NCBI RefSeq assembly: GCF_003606365.2
Contig: NZ_CP031933.2
Span: 310,001-374,000 of the forward strand
Length of the DNA: 64,000 nucleotides
Reading direction: 5' to 3'
DNA from: Companilactobacillus zhachilii
GTDB taxonomy: Bacteria; Bacillota; Bacilli; Lactobacillales; Lactobacillaceae
Part shown: in pieces, positions 8,435 to 17,218 of the stretch
How the letters are laid out: each line of letters opens with the position of its first letter
Numbering within the stretch: position 1 is the first letter of the stretch
Translations under genes and position numbers: made by a program
The notes under the pieces: model-generated
What the model saw: only the letters and a program-made list of their open reading frames with translations
The model's database searches: none
Told to the model about the DNA's origin: nothing

Positions 8435-10741
8435 ATGCTATTTGGAATCTCAACTAAAAAAGATGACGACTGGTGGATTGGCGTCACAGCACTTGATACA
8501 CCTCATCTGAGTAAATACGAATCATTAATGTTTCAAGGTAATGGTTATTTGGGAATTCGTGGTTCATTGGAAGAGCATTATTTGAATGAGAAGCGAGATA
8601 TGTTTGTTCTGGGAACTTTTGATAAGTTTGAAAATGAAGCTACTGAATTACCTAATTTGCCTGATATTGTTAATATTGAAATTCAAGTTAATGGAAAATT
8701 GTTGAGTCTGAATCACGGCGAAACGACCGACTATCAACGTGGTTTGAATTTGCGCAATGGTGAAATTATTCGATCATTTAATTGGCAGAATGGTAAAGAC
8801 AAGCTTCATTTTGAGTTTCGGCGTTTTGTCTCGATGTCCAATTGTCATTTATTTGTGTCACAAGTAAAAATTACGCCACTGTCAGAAAATGTTCGTCTTC
8901 AAATTAAATCTGGAATTGATGGTCAACAGACTAATAGCGGTACACAGCATTTTGTTGAAGCCAACAAACGACTTTTTAATGCGCGGTTCGTGCAAATGCA
9001 GACACAGACCCAAAATTCGTTGGTAAAGTTTGCTTTAACTGAATACCATCGTCTCTTTTTAAATACTTCTGAATTGATTTTGAATCCACGCTTACAGTTG
9101 GAAAGACGTCAAATTTTTGCCAATTATTCAATCGATGTCGAGAAAAACAAATGTCTGACTTTTGTTAAATACGCTGATGTTTTTGCTAGTAATGATAAAG
9201 ATTTACAAGTAAATGTTTCAAAGGATTGCTTAAAACAACTGGAGCATGTGGGACGGGAAGATTATCAGAAATTGTTGGCTGATTCCACTCGAGTTTGGGA
9301 AGATAAAATTTGGCAAAATAGCTCTGTTGAGATTTCTTCACACAATAATAAACCTCAAATTGCTGTGAACTATGCTCGTTATCAATTGTTTGCGAATGTT
9401 CCACGTGATTACAGTAAAAATATTGGTGCCAAAGGGATGACTGGTGAAGGTTATAAAGGTCATGCTTTTTGGGATACAGAAATATTTATGATGCCTTTTT
9501 TCATGATGAATATTCCATCATATGCGCACAATTTATTGATTTATCGTTATTTGAATTTAATTGGTGCTCAAAAGAAAGCTCGTCAAGGTGGTTATCATGG
9601 AGCCCAATTTCCTTGGGAAGCTGCGATGCCAGAAGATGCGGAGTCGGCTCCTTTGTGGGGCAGTGCCGATATTATTACTGGAGAACCGATGAAAATTTTG
9701 TCTGGTGAAACGGAAATTCACGTAACTGGTGATGTCGCTTTTGGCGTTTATCAATACATCAAAAATACTGGTGATCAAGAATTTGCTAGGCGGATGGGTT
9801 ATGAAATAATTTTACAATGTGCCAAATTCTGGGCTAGTCGTGTATCTTGGAATGTTTCGATTGATCAGTTTGAAATTATTGATGTCATTGGTCCTGATGA
9901 ATATAAAGAGCATGCTTCAAACAATGCTTTTACTAATTACATGGTGCATTGGTGTATGCGTAAAGGAGCTGAAATTATCACTCAGTTGAGACGTGATGAT
10001 TTGATTACTTACGACAAATTGGATAAGAAAATGGATTTGAGCAAATTATTCAAGGAATTGATTTTGAAGACGTCCAAGTTATATTTACCAGAACCCAACA
10101 ATAAAGAAATTATCGCCCAAGATGACAACTATTTGTCCTATCCTAGAATTAACGTCGATAAATATCGAGCCTCAGATAATGTTTCGGAAATTTTTCGTGA
10201 TTTTGACTTGAAACAATTGGATAAGTTGCAAGTAACTAAGCAAGCAGATGTGTTGCTATTACTGTTATTATTTGAAGATGATTTTTCCAAAGATATTATT
10301 AAGAAAAACTGGGATTATTATGAGCCCAAAACAATCCATGACTCGTCATTGTCATTTTCAACCCACGCAATATTGGCGAATGATATTGGATTGTACAATA
10401 AAGCATTTGAATACTTTGAAAAAAATTGTCAGATTGATTTAGGCACAAATATGAATTCTTCAGTCAAAGGGATTCACATGGCTGGCTTGGCAGGAACTTG
10501 GAAAATTGTTATTGAAGGTTTCGGAGGTATCAGAACTGGAAAAGAAGGCTTGCAAATTCAACCACATATTCCTAGCACGTGGAACTCGTTGAAGTATTCG
10601 ATTGTCTGGCAAGGGAAGAGAATTAAAGTACTAGTTACGCACACCAGCTTTTCAGTTACTTCTGATGAAAAATTCGAGTTCAGTTATCACGACCATAATT
10701 ATCATGTTGAACCGAAAGAAAAAGTTTTGATAGCTATTTAA
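8435..10741 (+). CDS. Glycoside hydrolase family 65 disaccharide phosphorylase (second paralogue)
   Basis: 768 aa from ATG 8435; an in-frame ATG at 8426 is possible, neither has a strong ribosome site. It is collinear with the 4149 protein and clearly paralogous: NIGAKGMTGEGYKGHAFWDTEIFM, HGAQFPWEAA, IGPDEYKEHASNNAFTN with the predicted catalytic glutamate, and PKTIHDSSLSFS. As in the first copy, the catalytic segment is the GPDEYKEH form rather than the GADEYENN form I recall for lactobacillus maltose phosphorylase. Two diverged GH65 enzymes so close suggest duplication with different disaccharide preference. It acts in the cytoplasm on sugars taken up unphosphorylated. A terminator follows directly. 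Confidence 0.88.
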   Translation: MLFGISTKKDDDWWIGVTALDTPHLSKYESLMFQGNGYLGIRGSLEEHYLNEKRDMFVLGTFDKFENEATELPNLPDIVNIEIQVNGKLLSLNHGETTDYQRGLNLRNGEIIRSFNWQNGKDKLHFEFRRFVSMSNCHLFVSQVKITPLSENVRLQIKSGIDGQQTNSGTQHFVEANKRLFNARFVQMQTQTQNSLVKFALTEYHRLFLNTSELILNPRLQLERRQIFANYSIDVEKNKCLTFVKYADVFASNDKDLQVNVSKDCLKQLEHVGREDYQKLLADSTRVWEDKIWQNSSVEISSHNNKPQIAVNYARYQLFANVPRDYSKNIGAKGMTGEGYKGHAFWDTEIFMMPFFMMNIPSYAHNLLIYRYLNLIGAQKKARQGGYHGAQFPWEAAMPEDAESAPLWGSADIITGEPMKILSGETEIHVTGDVAFGVYQYIKNTGDQEFARRMGYEIILQCAKFWASRVSWNVSIDQFEIIDVIGPDEYKEHASNNAFTNYMVHWCMRKGAEIITQLRRDDLITYDKLDKKMDLSKLFKELILKTSKLYLPEPNNKEIIAQDDNYLSYPRINVDKYRASDNVSEIFRDFDLKQLDKLQVTKQADVLLLLLLFEDDFSKDIIKKNWDYYEPKTIHDSSLSFSTHAILANDIGLYNKAFEYFEKNCQIDLGTNMNSSVKGIHMAGLAGTWKIVIEGFGGIRTGKEGLQIQPHIPSTWNSLKYSIVWQGKRIKVLVTHTSFSVTSDEKFEFSYHDHNYHVEPKEKVLIAI

Positions 10742-10746
10742 AATAA

Positions 10747-10785
10747 AAAGATGTGGATAAATTTTTATTATCCACATCTTTTTTT
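10747..10785 (+). terminator. Rho-independent terminator
   Basis: AAAGATGTGGATAA...TTATCCACATCTTT with a T-tract, 6 bp after the second GH65 gene. Confidence 0.9.
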
Positions 10786-10910
10786 GCTGTCTTTTGTAAA
10801 AGTAACCAAGTTTAAGCAAGAATCTTTTGATTATATCTACATCTTTTTTGTGATTGTCACTTTGAAGCAATTATTCACATAAAAAGAAACCTATACACTA
10901 GCCTTTGAGA

Positions 10911-11074
10911 GCAAGAAATTTGGGTCGCTGTGCAGGTGGCGTTAGCGCTTTAGCGCTTACACCACGGGACGAGCTTTGAAACTCGCGTACTTTGCGAGGT
11001 TCAAAGTCGAGGTCTGAGACCTTGGCTCAGACCGGTCCCCATAGCGACCAAAATTTCTTGTTCTCAGAGGCGGC
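10911..11074 (-). repeat. Family A structured repeat, copy A7
   Basis: Outer arms TTGAGAGCAAGAAATTTGG and CCAAAATTTCTTGTTCTCA pair with G-T and C-A exceptions. P3 is GGTCTGAG/CTCAGACC (perfect and unlike most copies). P4 uses TTTGAACCTCGC/GCGAGTTTCAAA. It lies upstream of the acyltransferase operon. Confidence 0.9.
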
Positions 11075-11197
11075 ATCCTCTCTAAGAGTTTCTTATTTTA
11101 ACCTTATTCAATCATCAAGACCCCAGCATAGTAGGGATGCTATAACTTATATATGCTTTTGATAACCAAACAATAATCAAGCAACAGAGGTGAACTT

Positions 11198-12415
11198 TTG
11201 GCACAAGTTAAAAAGAAAAAATATCTTTATGAAGTGGATTTGATGCGGGTGCTTTTTATCGCCGGTGTGTTGTTGAACCATACGACAACAGCTTTTAAGA
11301 ATAATGTAAGTAACGGTTCCGGAAGTGAATTATTTTTAGAAGCAACACATTTAGCACTTCATTTTACCAGAATGGGTTTTATGTTTATGACCGGGCTTGT
11401 CTTGGTATTGAATTATTACAATAAAGAGCCACACTGGTTCAACTTTTGGAAGAAACGATATATCAGCGTTGGAATTCCGTATATCGGATGGAATGCCATT
11501 TTAATGTGGTTTGCCACGATTACGGCTGGAGTTGCCTTAAATTGGCCGGATTACTTTAGAAATTTATTTGATGCAATTATCCATGGTAACAAATACTACA
11601 TGTATTATATCTTGGTCACGTTTCAGTTATATCTAGTTTTTCCACTAATTGTCACCTTGTTCAAAAAGTTAAAGAACCATCATGTGGCAATCTTAGTCGG
11701 TAGTGCGTTGATTCAATTGCTATTAGTGATTGGCATTAAGTATTGGTTACCAGGTGTTGATCGTAGTGGTTGGTGGTACTTATTTAGAGCTTACGGTATG
11801 AACATTTTAGTTTATCAATTCTACTTCATTGCTGGAGCTTTTGTTGCTATTCATTACGACGAAGTTGACCGTTTTATTGAAAAAAATCATCGAGTAATCG
11901 GTTGGTCAACACTCGCTTTAGCAATGGGAACGGTAGCTTTATTTTTTGGTAATCAACAAATTTTGAAATTGAGTATGAGTGCTACTGAATCGATTCATCA
12001 GCCATACATTTTCATTTACGACACGTTCATGATTGCCTTTGTTTTTTGGATTGGACGGCAATATGCACATGCCAGAAAAACGACTTTTCCTAAGTGGCTC
12101 GATAAAATAATTAAAAATATGTCAAAAGTTTCGTTTGGGATTTATTTAACGCAAACTATTCCCATTACTTTATTGTACGGAATATTAAGTGTTATCAAAT
12201 TACCTTCAATCTTGATGTTGTTCTTGCTACCTGTTGGCTATGCGTTCGTATTAAGTGGAGCGTTTTTAATCTCCTGGTTCTGCTACAAAGTACCACCATT
12301 TGGGGTATTAATTGGACGACCACAGTGGCACTTCAGTAAAACGCGTCAAGAAATCAAAGGAGTAAAAGAGAATGTCGAAAATAACAAATCAATTAAACAA
12401 ACAATTAGAGAATAA
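11198..12415 (+). CDS. Acyltransferase family 3 integral membrane protein
   Basis: 405 aa, with about ten hydrophobic segments and the usual N-terminal pattern of the OafA/YrhL acyltransferase-3 family (YLYEVDLMRVLFIAGVLLNHTT, where the histidine in the first helix is the conserved active-site candidate). Such proteins transfer acyl groups, often acetyl, across the membrane to cell-wall sugars, polysaccharides or lipids. Start TTG 11198 is supported by AGAGGTGAAC 5-6 nt before it. The 3' end overlaps the next gene by 44 nt, so it is cotranscribed with an acyl-CoA ligase and a solute-binding protein. That pairing suggests the ligase supplies or activates an acyl group for this enzyme, which is inference. 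Confidence 0.85.
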   Translation: MAQVKKKKYLYEVDLMRVLFIAGVLLNHTTTAFKNNVSNGSGSELFLEATHLALHFTRMGFMFMTGLVLVLNYYNKEPHWFNFWKKRYISVGIPYIGWNAILMWFATITAGVALNWPDYFRNLFDAIIHGNKYYMYYILVTFQLYLVFPLIVTLFKKLKNHHVAILVGSALIQLLLVIGIKYWLPGVDRSGWWYLFRAYGMNILVYQFYFIAGAFVAIHYDEVDRFIEKNHRVIGWSTLALAMGTVALFFGNQQILKLSMSATESIHQPYIFIYDTFMIAFVFWIGRQYAHARKTTFPKWLDKIIKNMSKVSFGIYLTQTIPITLLYGILSVIKLPSILMLFLLPVGYAFVLSGAFLISWFCYKVPPFGVLIGRPQWHFSKTRQEIKGVKENVENNKSIKQTIRE

Positions 12416-13889
12416 TATGAATCAATTAATCATTAAAGATGAAGCCAGTCAGCGCTGGTTTAACGGCTATGAAATTGCAGATGATGTTAGAGCATTAAGA
12501 GAGGAGTTTTTAGAATTACATATAGGATATGGCGATGTGGTATTAGTATGTCTACCAAATACGGCTGCTTATCCAGTGATTACACAAGCCTTGTGGGAAG
12601 TTGGAGCGGTCATGCATCCAATTGCAGCAACGACGCCGGAACTGGAATTACAACAAGAGTTGAATGAACATGACTATGTGGCCTCAATTGTTGGACAAGA
12701 ATTAGTTAATGCTGTATTAGATGACCATTTGGCTATCGTAACGTCGTTACATTTACAAACATATCATTTGCTACATATCATTCGCGACCGGAACTTAATG
12801 GGTCATGATGCGAGAATTCCCGATGAGGATGATTTGGCATTGATTATGAATACTTCGGGAACAACTGGAAAACCCAAACGGGTTGGTTTAACACATCGCC
12901 TTTTGCTGAATGGCGTTGAACATGATATTGAAAGTCACCAAATGACGACATTAGATACGACGATGGTTGTTATGCCAATGTTTCATATTAATGCCCAGGC
13001 AGTTTCAATTCTTTCAACCAGATTGTCAGGTGGCAAAATCGTAATTACTGATAAATTTAGTGCTTCGAAATTTTGGAATCAAGTCCGTGATAATAATGTG
13101 ACGTGGGTATCTGTTGTACCAACCATTATCAATATTTTGTTAATCAATCAACGAGCTAATGCCAGTTATCGAGATAATATTAAGTTACGTTTTGTCAGAT
13201 GTTCGTCATTTGCGTTGCCGCTAGATAAATTAACCGCCTTTCAAACGAGATTTCATACACAAATTTTAGAAGGTTACGGGATGACTGAGACAGCCAGCCA
13301 ATGTACCATCAATCCCTTTAACGCTCCTAAAGTTGGTTCAGCCGGTAAAGCTTATGAAACTGAAGTAGAAATTATGAATGATGGCAAACTAGAGCGCTCT
13401 GCTAATAAAATTGGTGAAATTGTCGTCCGTGGTGACCATGTTATTAGTGATTATCTGGATCCACATCCAGATTCATTTAAGAATGGTTGGTTTTTAACTG
13501 GCGATATTGGTTATCTCGACAACGATGGCTATTTGTTCGTGAAAGGTCGAAAAAAAGATATTATCAATCACGGTGGTGAAAAAGTAGCTCCAGCTCAAGT
13601 TGAAAATGTTCTTAGCCAATTGAATTTCGTCAAAGAAGTTTCAGTCATTGGAACACCTGATACGCTTTATGGTGAGGCAGTGACAGCAGTTGTTATCAGT
13701 CATGGACAACAATCAGAGACCTTGGAACGTCAAAAAATCATTGCCCATGCAAAAGCAACACTGGCTAAATATGAGCAGCCAACCCGAATTTTCTTTGTCG
13801 ATGATTATCCTCGTAATGCAACTGGAAAAGTCATCCGTTTAAAATTACGTGAACAAATCATGTCAGAATTAACTAGGAGTGTCGGATGA
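12372..13889 (+). CDS. AMP-dependent acyl-CoA synthetase/ligase family protein (first paralogue)
   Basis: 505 aa ANL-superfamily adenylating enzyme. Motifs in order are the P-loop MNTSGTTGKPKRVGLTH, A5 GYGMTETASQ, A7 LTGDIGYLDNDGYLFV, the hinge KGRKKDIINHGGEKV and the catalytic lysine near the C-terminus in RNATGKVIR. It adenylates a carboxylic acid and probably passes it to CoA or another thiol. The start overlaps the upstream acyltransferase by 44 nt, with GGAG 9 nt upstream, and the stop overlaps the next start (ATGA). A second ligase of about the same length at 24,848 is paralogous and, like this one, adjoins SsuABC-like transporter genes. The natural acid is unknown. Confidence 0.88.
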   Translation: MSKITNQLNKQLENNMNQLIIKDEASQRWFNGYEIADDVRALREEFLELHIGYGDVVLVCLPNTAAYPVITQALWEVGAVMHPIAATTPELELQQELNEHDYVASIVGQELVNAVLDDHLAIVTSLHLQTYHLLHIIRDRNLMGHDARIPDEDDLALIMNTSGTTGKPKRVGLTHRLLLNGVEHDIESHQMTTLDTTMVVMPMFHINAQAVSILSTRLSGGKIVITDKFSASKFWNQVRDNNVTWVSVVPTIINILLINQRANASYRDNIKLRFVRCSSFALPLDKLTAFQTRFHTQILEGYGMTETASQCTINPFNAPKVGSAGKAYETEVEIMNDGKLERSANKIGEIVVRGDHVISDYLDPHPDSFKNGWFLTGDIGYLDNDGYLFVKGRKKDIINHGGEKVAPAQVENVLSQLNFVKEVSVIGTPDTLYGEAVTAVVISHGQQSETLERQKIIAHAKATLAKYEQPTRIFFVDDYPRNATGKVIRLKLREQIMSELTRSVG

Positions 13890-14863
13890 GCAAAAAACAG
13901 AGAAAATTTAAAAAAATAATTGTCAGTCTTGTTTTAATGTTTTGGGCCATGATTGCCATTTACGGATTCAAGCAAACTGATGCTGGTGCCGCTAGTTCGG
14001 ATTTACAGACTGTGACCATTGGTTATCAAAAGGGTGATCCGTTTGATATTGCTAAGCAACGTGGTGAGTTTGTTAAAAAGATGAAGGCTAAGGGTTATAA
14101 GGTAGTTTGGAAAGAATTTTCGGACGGAAGCTCTTTGATGCAAGCCTTAAAAGCCGGTAGTGTTGATTATGCTAGAACTGGTGATACTCCACCGGTTTCC
14201 GCTCTTTCAACTGGAACCAAATTGACTTATGTCGCGGCTGGCTCATCCAAAGCTAAAGGTTCAGGAATCTTAGTTAAAAAGACCGCCAATATTTCATCAA
14301 TTAAAGATTTGAAGGGTAAAAAGGTTGCTTATACTAAAGGAACCAGTTCGCAATATATGCTATTAGCGGCTTTGAAAAAAGCTGGTTTGAGTGCTAGTGA
14401 TATTACTTGGGTCAATATGGATCAATCAAGTGCCAGTGTGGCTTTCTCTAAAGGAAAAGTTGATGCATGGTCTACTTGGGACCCATATACTTCGCAAGCT
14501 GAAATCACCCAGAATGCTAAAGTATTAACCGATGGTGTCGGTATTACTAACAACCGTGATTATGTCTTGGCAATGGCCAGTTATGCCAAAGAAAATACCG
14601 AAGTTTCTAAGTATTTGATTAAATATTTAGAAGAGGATATGGTCTGGGCTAATAATAATCATAGTAAGTTGATTACGATGATGAGTAAGTCATTGAAAGT
14701 TTCAAAATCAGTCGTCAAGAAGATGGTCGACCGGAGGACTTACGGAATTAGTGCCATGAACAGCACCTATGCTAAAGAAGAGCAACAGATTGCTGATTTG
14801 TTCTATGAAGAAAATTTAATTGAAAATAAAGTCACGATTAGTGATTCAGGAGATTACAAGTAA
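13886..14863 (+). CDS. SsuA/TauA-like ABC transporter solute-binding protein
   Basis: 325 aa. The N-terminal signal (residues about 10-34, basic then hydrophobic, ending DAGAAS) has no lipobox cysteine, so the protein is either signal-anchored or released. The mature part fits the NMT1/SsuA family: VTIGYQKGDPFDIAK, SLMQALKAGSVDYARTGDTPP, IKDLKGKKVAYTKGTSSQYML and VDAWSTWDPYT. Family members bind sulfonates, nitrate, taurine or thiamine precursors. The ATPase and permease are not in this operon; a matching SsuB/SsuC pair sits at 23.3-24.8 kb beside a paralogous ligase and may be its partner. The start overlaps the ligase stop by 4 nt. Confidence 0.87.
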   Translation: MSKKQRKFKKIIVSLVLMFWAMIAIYGFKQTDAGAASSDLQTVTIGYQKGDPFDIAKQRGEFVKKMKAKGYKVVWKEFSDGSSLMQALKAGSVDYARTGDTPPVSALSTGTKLTYVAAGSSKAKGSGILVKKTANISSIKDLKGKKVAYTKGTSSQYMLLAALKKAGLSASDITWVNMDQSSASVAFSKGKVDAWSTWDPYTSQAEITQNAKVLTDGVGITNNRDYVLAMASYAKENTEVSKYLIKYLEEDMVWANNNHSKLITMMSKSLKVSKSVVKKMVDRRTYGISAMNSTYAKEEQQIADLFYEENLIENKVTISDSGDYK

Positions 14864-14883
14864 TTAATAAATTAAGTAATGAA

Positions 14884-14909
14884 AGTCGACTTAAAAAGTC
14901 GGCTTTTTT
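14884..14909 (+). terminator. Rho-independent terminator
   Basis: AAGTCGACTT-AAAAAGTCGGCTTTTTT hairpin 20 bp after the solute-binding-protein gene, ending the 11,198-14,863 operon. Confidence 0.85.
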
Positions 14910-14938
14910 GTATTTACTAAATGTTGGAAGTTAAATAT

Positions 14939-15117
14939 GCCGCCTCCAGGAGCAATAAAATTAGGCCGCTGTGGGGACCGATTCGAGCCAAAGCGCGGTC
15001 TCGAATCTCGACTTTGAACCTCGCAAGAACCGCGAGTTTCAAAGCTCGTCCCGTGGTGTAAGCACTAAAGTGCTAACGTCACCTTCACGGCGACCTAATT
15101 TTCTGGCTCCTTCCGGC
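14939..15117 (+). repeat. Family A structured repeat, copy A8
   Basis: GCCGCCTCCAGGAGC left end preceded by TTAAATAT. Outer arms AATAAAATTAGGCCGC and GCGACCTAATTTTCT pair with few exceptions. P3 is ATTCGAG/CTCGAAT, long-loop type. Its tail (15,178-15,208) shares TCAATAATGGTTAGAG with the tail of A6. Confidence 0.9.
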
Positions 15118-15396
15118 TAGTGTATTCTTTACTAAGTCGTGAATAAATTGGAGTATTACATTGTAGAATTGACTATTTTTGTGTCAATAATGGTTAGAGT
15201 ACCAAGTATATTTATAATCTTTCAACCTTTAGTAATAAAAGTTGACCATTAAATAATTTCATAGATACCTTCAAAATTAGTCTATAACGGTGGCATAATG
15301 GGTATTAACTGCTTTACATTGCAAAAGCAACCGTCAGGTTCTCGGCAAAAATCAGCGTTACGCATACAATTGGAATCAATCAAGGGGGACTCGATT

Positions 15397-15942
15397 ATGA
15401 GAATCGGTGATCAGTTACAAAAACAACGAAAGCTACATGATATGTCACAAAATGAATTGGCAGATAAATTGAATATTTCGCGTCAGTCAATCTCAAAATG
15501 GGAGAATGGTGCGACGTTACCAAGTTTTAGTAATGTGTTAGCGATTAGTGATTTGTTTGATGTTTCCTTAGATGAATTGATTCGAGGGGATGAAGAGCTG
15601 ATGAACAAATTTGAAGATGACAAAATAAGATTAAGTAAAACGGAAACAATTTTTACGGTTGGATTGTCGCTAGTTTTTGTCGGATTGATAATTATTTATA
15701 GTAGCGGGATTTCTGTAAGCAGCATCGATTATTGGTTACCGGCGGTTCAACTGGTTGGCTTTTTTGGCTTTGTTTTTAATATTAAGTGGAGTGCTTTTAA
15801 TAAGAGCCTAAATAAGAAGGCTGTTTTCTTTGGGATTTTATTCTTGGTAGCATTTATGATTCCATATATTATGCATGAGGTGCCGGATATCTTAAAAGGT
15901 ATGAGTGAAGGTCAGAGTTATTATGATAATTCTTATAAGTAA
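15397..15942 (+). CDS. XRE-family regulator with C-terminal membrane helices
   Basis: 181 aa. Residues about 1-60 form a clear Cro/C1 helix-turn-helix (MSQNELADKLNISRQSISKWENG) followed by the DVSLDELIRGDEEL linker often seen in this family. The remainder has three or four hydrophobic helices, so it is a membrane-tethered DNA-binding protein, a common Firmicutes architecture. ATG 15397 is chosen because AGGGGGA lies 9 nt upstream; the in-frame extension to 15298 has no ribosome site. It is monocistronic. Target and signal are unknown. Confidence 0.85.
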   Translation: MRIGDQLQKQRKLHDMSQNELADKLNISRQSISKWENGATLPSFSNVLAISDLFDVSLDELIRGDEELMNKFEDDKIRLSKTETIFTVGLSLVFVGLIIIYSSGISVSSIDYWLPAVQLVGFFGFVFNIKWSAFNKSLNKKAVFFGILFLVAFMIPYIMHEVPDILKGMSEGQSYYDNSYK

Positions 15943-15949
15943 CTTGAAA

Positions 15950-16061
15950 AGAGTTTGGGACAAAGCTACTGTTGCAGCATAAGTGTGGAACAAAATATAG
16001 CTTTTTTTGCTTAAAACAAAAATGGCACCAGCAATCCAAAAGTGGTTCTTTCTCAGCTTTG
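15950..16061 (-). repeat. Family C repeat, longer copy
   Basis: Read on the minus strand it begins CAAAGCTGAGAAAGAACC and contains GGATTGCTGGTGCCATTT, ending with GTCCCAAACTCTTT. The second copy at 16,396-16,470 shares the first half. Repeats with TTTGGGACAAA ends occur in other lactic acid bacteria, to my recollection, but I cannot name this one. Confidence 0.55.
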
Positions 16062-16080
16062 ATTATAGAAGCGAATATAA

Positions 16081-16134
16081 AAAAGGCTATATATTTTTTC
16101 TTGGTATCACATCCAGAAAAATATATGGCCTTTT
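16081..16134. terminator. Bidirectional rho-independent terminator
   Basis: AAAAGGCTATATATTTTTT...AAAAATATATGGCCTTTT long hairpin. It belongs to a set of look-alike AT-rich terminators in this window (see 44,852, 47,290, 50,173). Confidence 0.7.
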
Positions 16135-16216
16135 GATTACGTTCAATTTCAAATAATATAGCACTCATTTATCGAATCAGTTAGTTACAATGTATAAAAA
16201 AACAACAAATATATTA

Positions 16217-16389
16217 GTCTCTGGGTGCAAGAAATGTTGGCAGCAGTGAAAGTGGCGTTATGGCTTTAGCCATTATACCACGGGACGAGTTTTGAAATTC
16301 GCGCACTTTGCGAAGTTCAAAATCGAGGTTCGAGACCTTGGCTCGAACCGGTCCCCACAGCGCCAACATTTCTTGCGCACAGAGACGGC
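16217..16389 (-). repeat. Family A structured repeat, copy A9
   Basis: Outer arms TGCAAGAAATGTTGGC and GCCAACATTTCTTGCGC are perfectly complementary but differ from every other copy (ATGTTGG instead of AATTAGG). P3 is GGTTCGAG/CTCGAACC (perfect). It is flanked on both sides by inverted family C sequences. Confidence 0.9.
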
Positions 16390-16395
16390 AACTAA

Positions 16396-16470
16396 CCAAA
16401 CTTGAGAAAGAGCCCAAAAACGGATTACTGGTGCTATTTGCCTTAATGCTCGAAAGCTGAGCATGTTTTG
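16396..16470 (+). repeat. Family C repeat, partial copy
   Basis: CAAACTTGAGAAAGAGCC...GGATTACTGGTGCTATTT matches the minus strand of the 15,950 copy at most positions. It is inverted relative to it, on the other side of A9, and abuts the stop codon of the Crp-family gene. Confidence 0.55.
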
Positions 16471-16473
16471 TCT

Positions 16474-17118
16474 TTACAAAATTGTAAATTCACGTCGATT
16501 TAGTTTGATTTTGTTTTCAGCCACTAACAATTTCAACTGGCGGCTAAGTGTTTCAGGAGTAATACCTAAGTACAATGCCAATTCCTTTTTCGTTACAGGT
16601 AGTTGAAAGGTGGAATTATCAAATTGAGTTTGTAATTCTAATAAATAACTATAAAGTCGTTCTTTTGAAGTCAACAAAGTATCGGTGACATCACGCTGTT
16701 CGAGAGAAGTTAAGCGTTCGCCTAAGACATCAACTAGCGATAAGGCCATTTCAGGATAAGTTTTCAAAACGTTTTTGAAGGCATTCTGCTTTAAGTAACA
16801 AATCTCAGTTGGTTCAACGGCTTGAGCAAAATTATTATGTTCGTGATTAGTGAAGAGTGCTCCTGTTAGGTCGACTTCTCGTGAACGCAACATATACAGT
16901 GTTCTTTCACGGTCATCATCAGCGTAACTAAAGACTCGCACGCGTCCTGAATCAACAATCATTAGGCGGTCATTGGGGTCACCTTGGGAGTAAAGCATTT
17001 GTCCAGTGGGGATTTTTACTTGATGTACGGAGACTTTTGCCAAGGCTTCGATGACATCTTTAGGTGCACCTTTAAATATCGAAACTTGTTCAACGCATTG
17101 AATCGGATCGTGTGCCAT
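16474..17118 (-). CDS. Crp/Fnr-family transcriptional regulator
   Basis: 214 aa. The N-terminal cyclic-nucleotide-binding-like beta barrel (about residues 15-130) carries IPTGQMLYSQGDPNDRLMIVDSGRVRV, and the C-terminal winged helix has TKKELALYLGITPETLSRQLKLL with recognition helix PETLSRQL. Only one N-terminal cysteine (IQCVEQ) is present, so an FNR iron-sulfur cluster with four cysteines is unlikely; a Flp-like or ligand-free type fits better. It is divergent from a two-gene operon at 17,219, and the 100-bp gap holds a perfect TTGAC-N4-GTCAA palindrome. Autoregulation plus activation of the neighbours is the likely arrangement. Confidence 0.9.
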   Translation of the reverse strand: MAHDPIQCVEQVSIFKGAPKDVIEALAKVSVHQVKIPTGQMLYSQGDPNDRLMIVDSGRVRVFSYADDDRERTLYMLRSREVDLTGALFTNHEHNNFAQAVEPTEICYLKQNAFKNVLKTYPEMALSLVDVLGERLTSLEQRDVTDTLLTSKERLYSYLLELQTQFDNSTFQLPVTKKELALYLGITPETLSRQLKLLVAENKIKLNRREFTIL

Positions 17119-17136
17119 AAAATAAATTTTCCTTTC

Positions 17137-17150
17137 TTGACATATGTCAA
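17137..17150. promoter_or_regulatory. Crp/Fnr-type operator TTGACATATGTCAA
   Basis: Perfect 14-bp palindrome matching the general Crp/Fnr half-site spacing TTGAY-N4-RTCAA. A TATACA -10 box at 17,171-17,176 would place transcription start near 17,184, putting the operator centre near -41, the class II activator position. Confidence 0.65.
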
Positions 17151-17218
17151 TTCTAATTCTGTGACTTCAGTATACAATTACTCTTGTAATCAAAACAGTA
17201 ATAAGTGGAGGAGTTAAC

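Noticed and set aside
13886..14863. SsuA-like protein as a lipoprotein
   Set aside because: No cysteine follows the hydrophobic segment; the end of the segment reads DAGAAS.
15298..15396. 33-residue extension of the XRE regulator
   Set aside because: No ribosome site, whereas AGGGGGA stands in front of ATG 15,397 where the HTH begins.
15869..16168. 99-codon minus-strand frame
   Set aside because: It overlaps the end of the XRE gene and a family C repeat and terminator; composition is low-complexity and no ribosome site is present.
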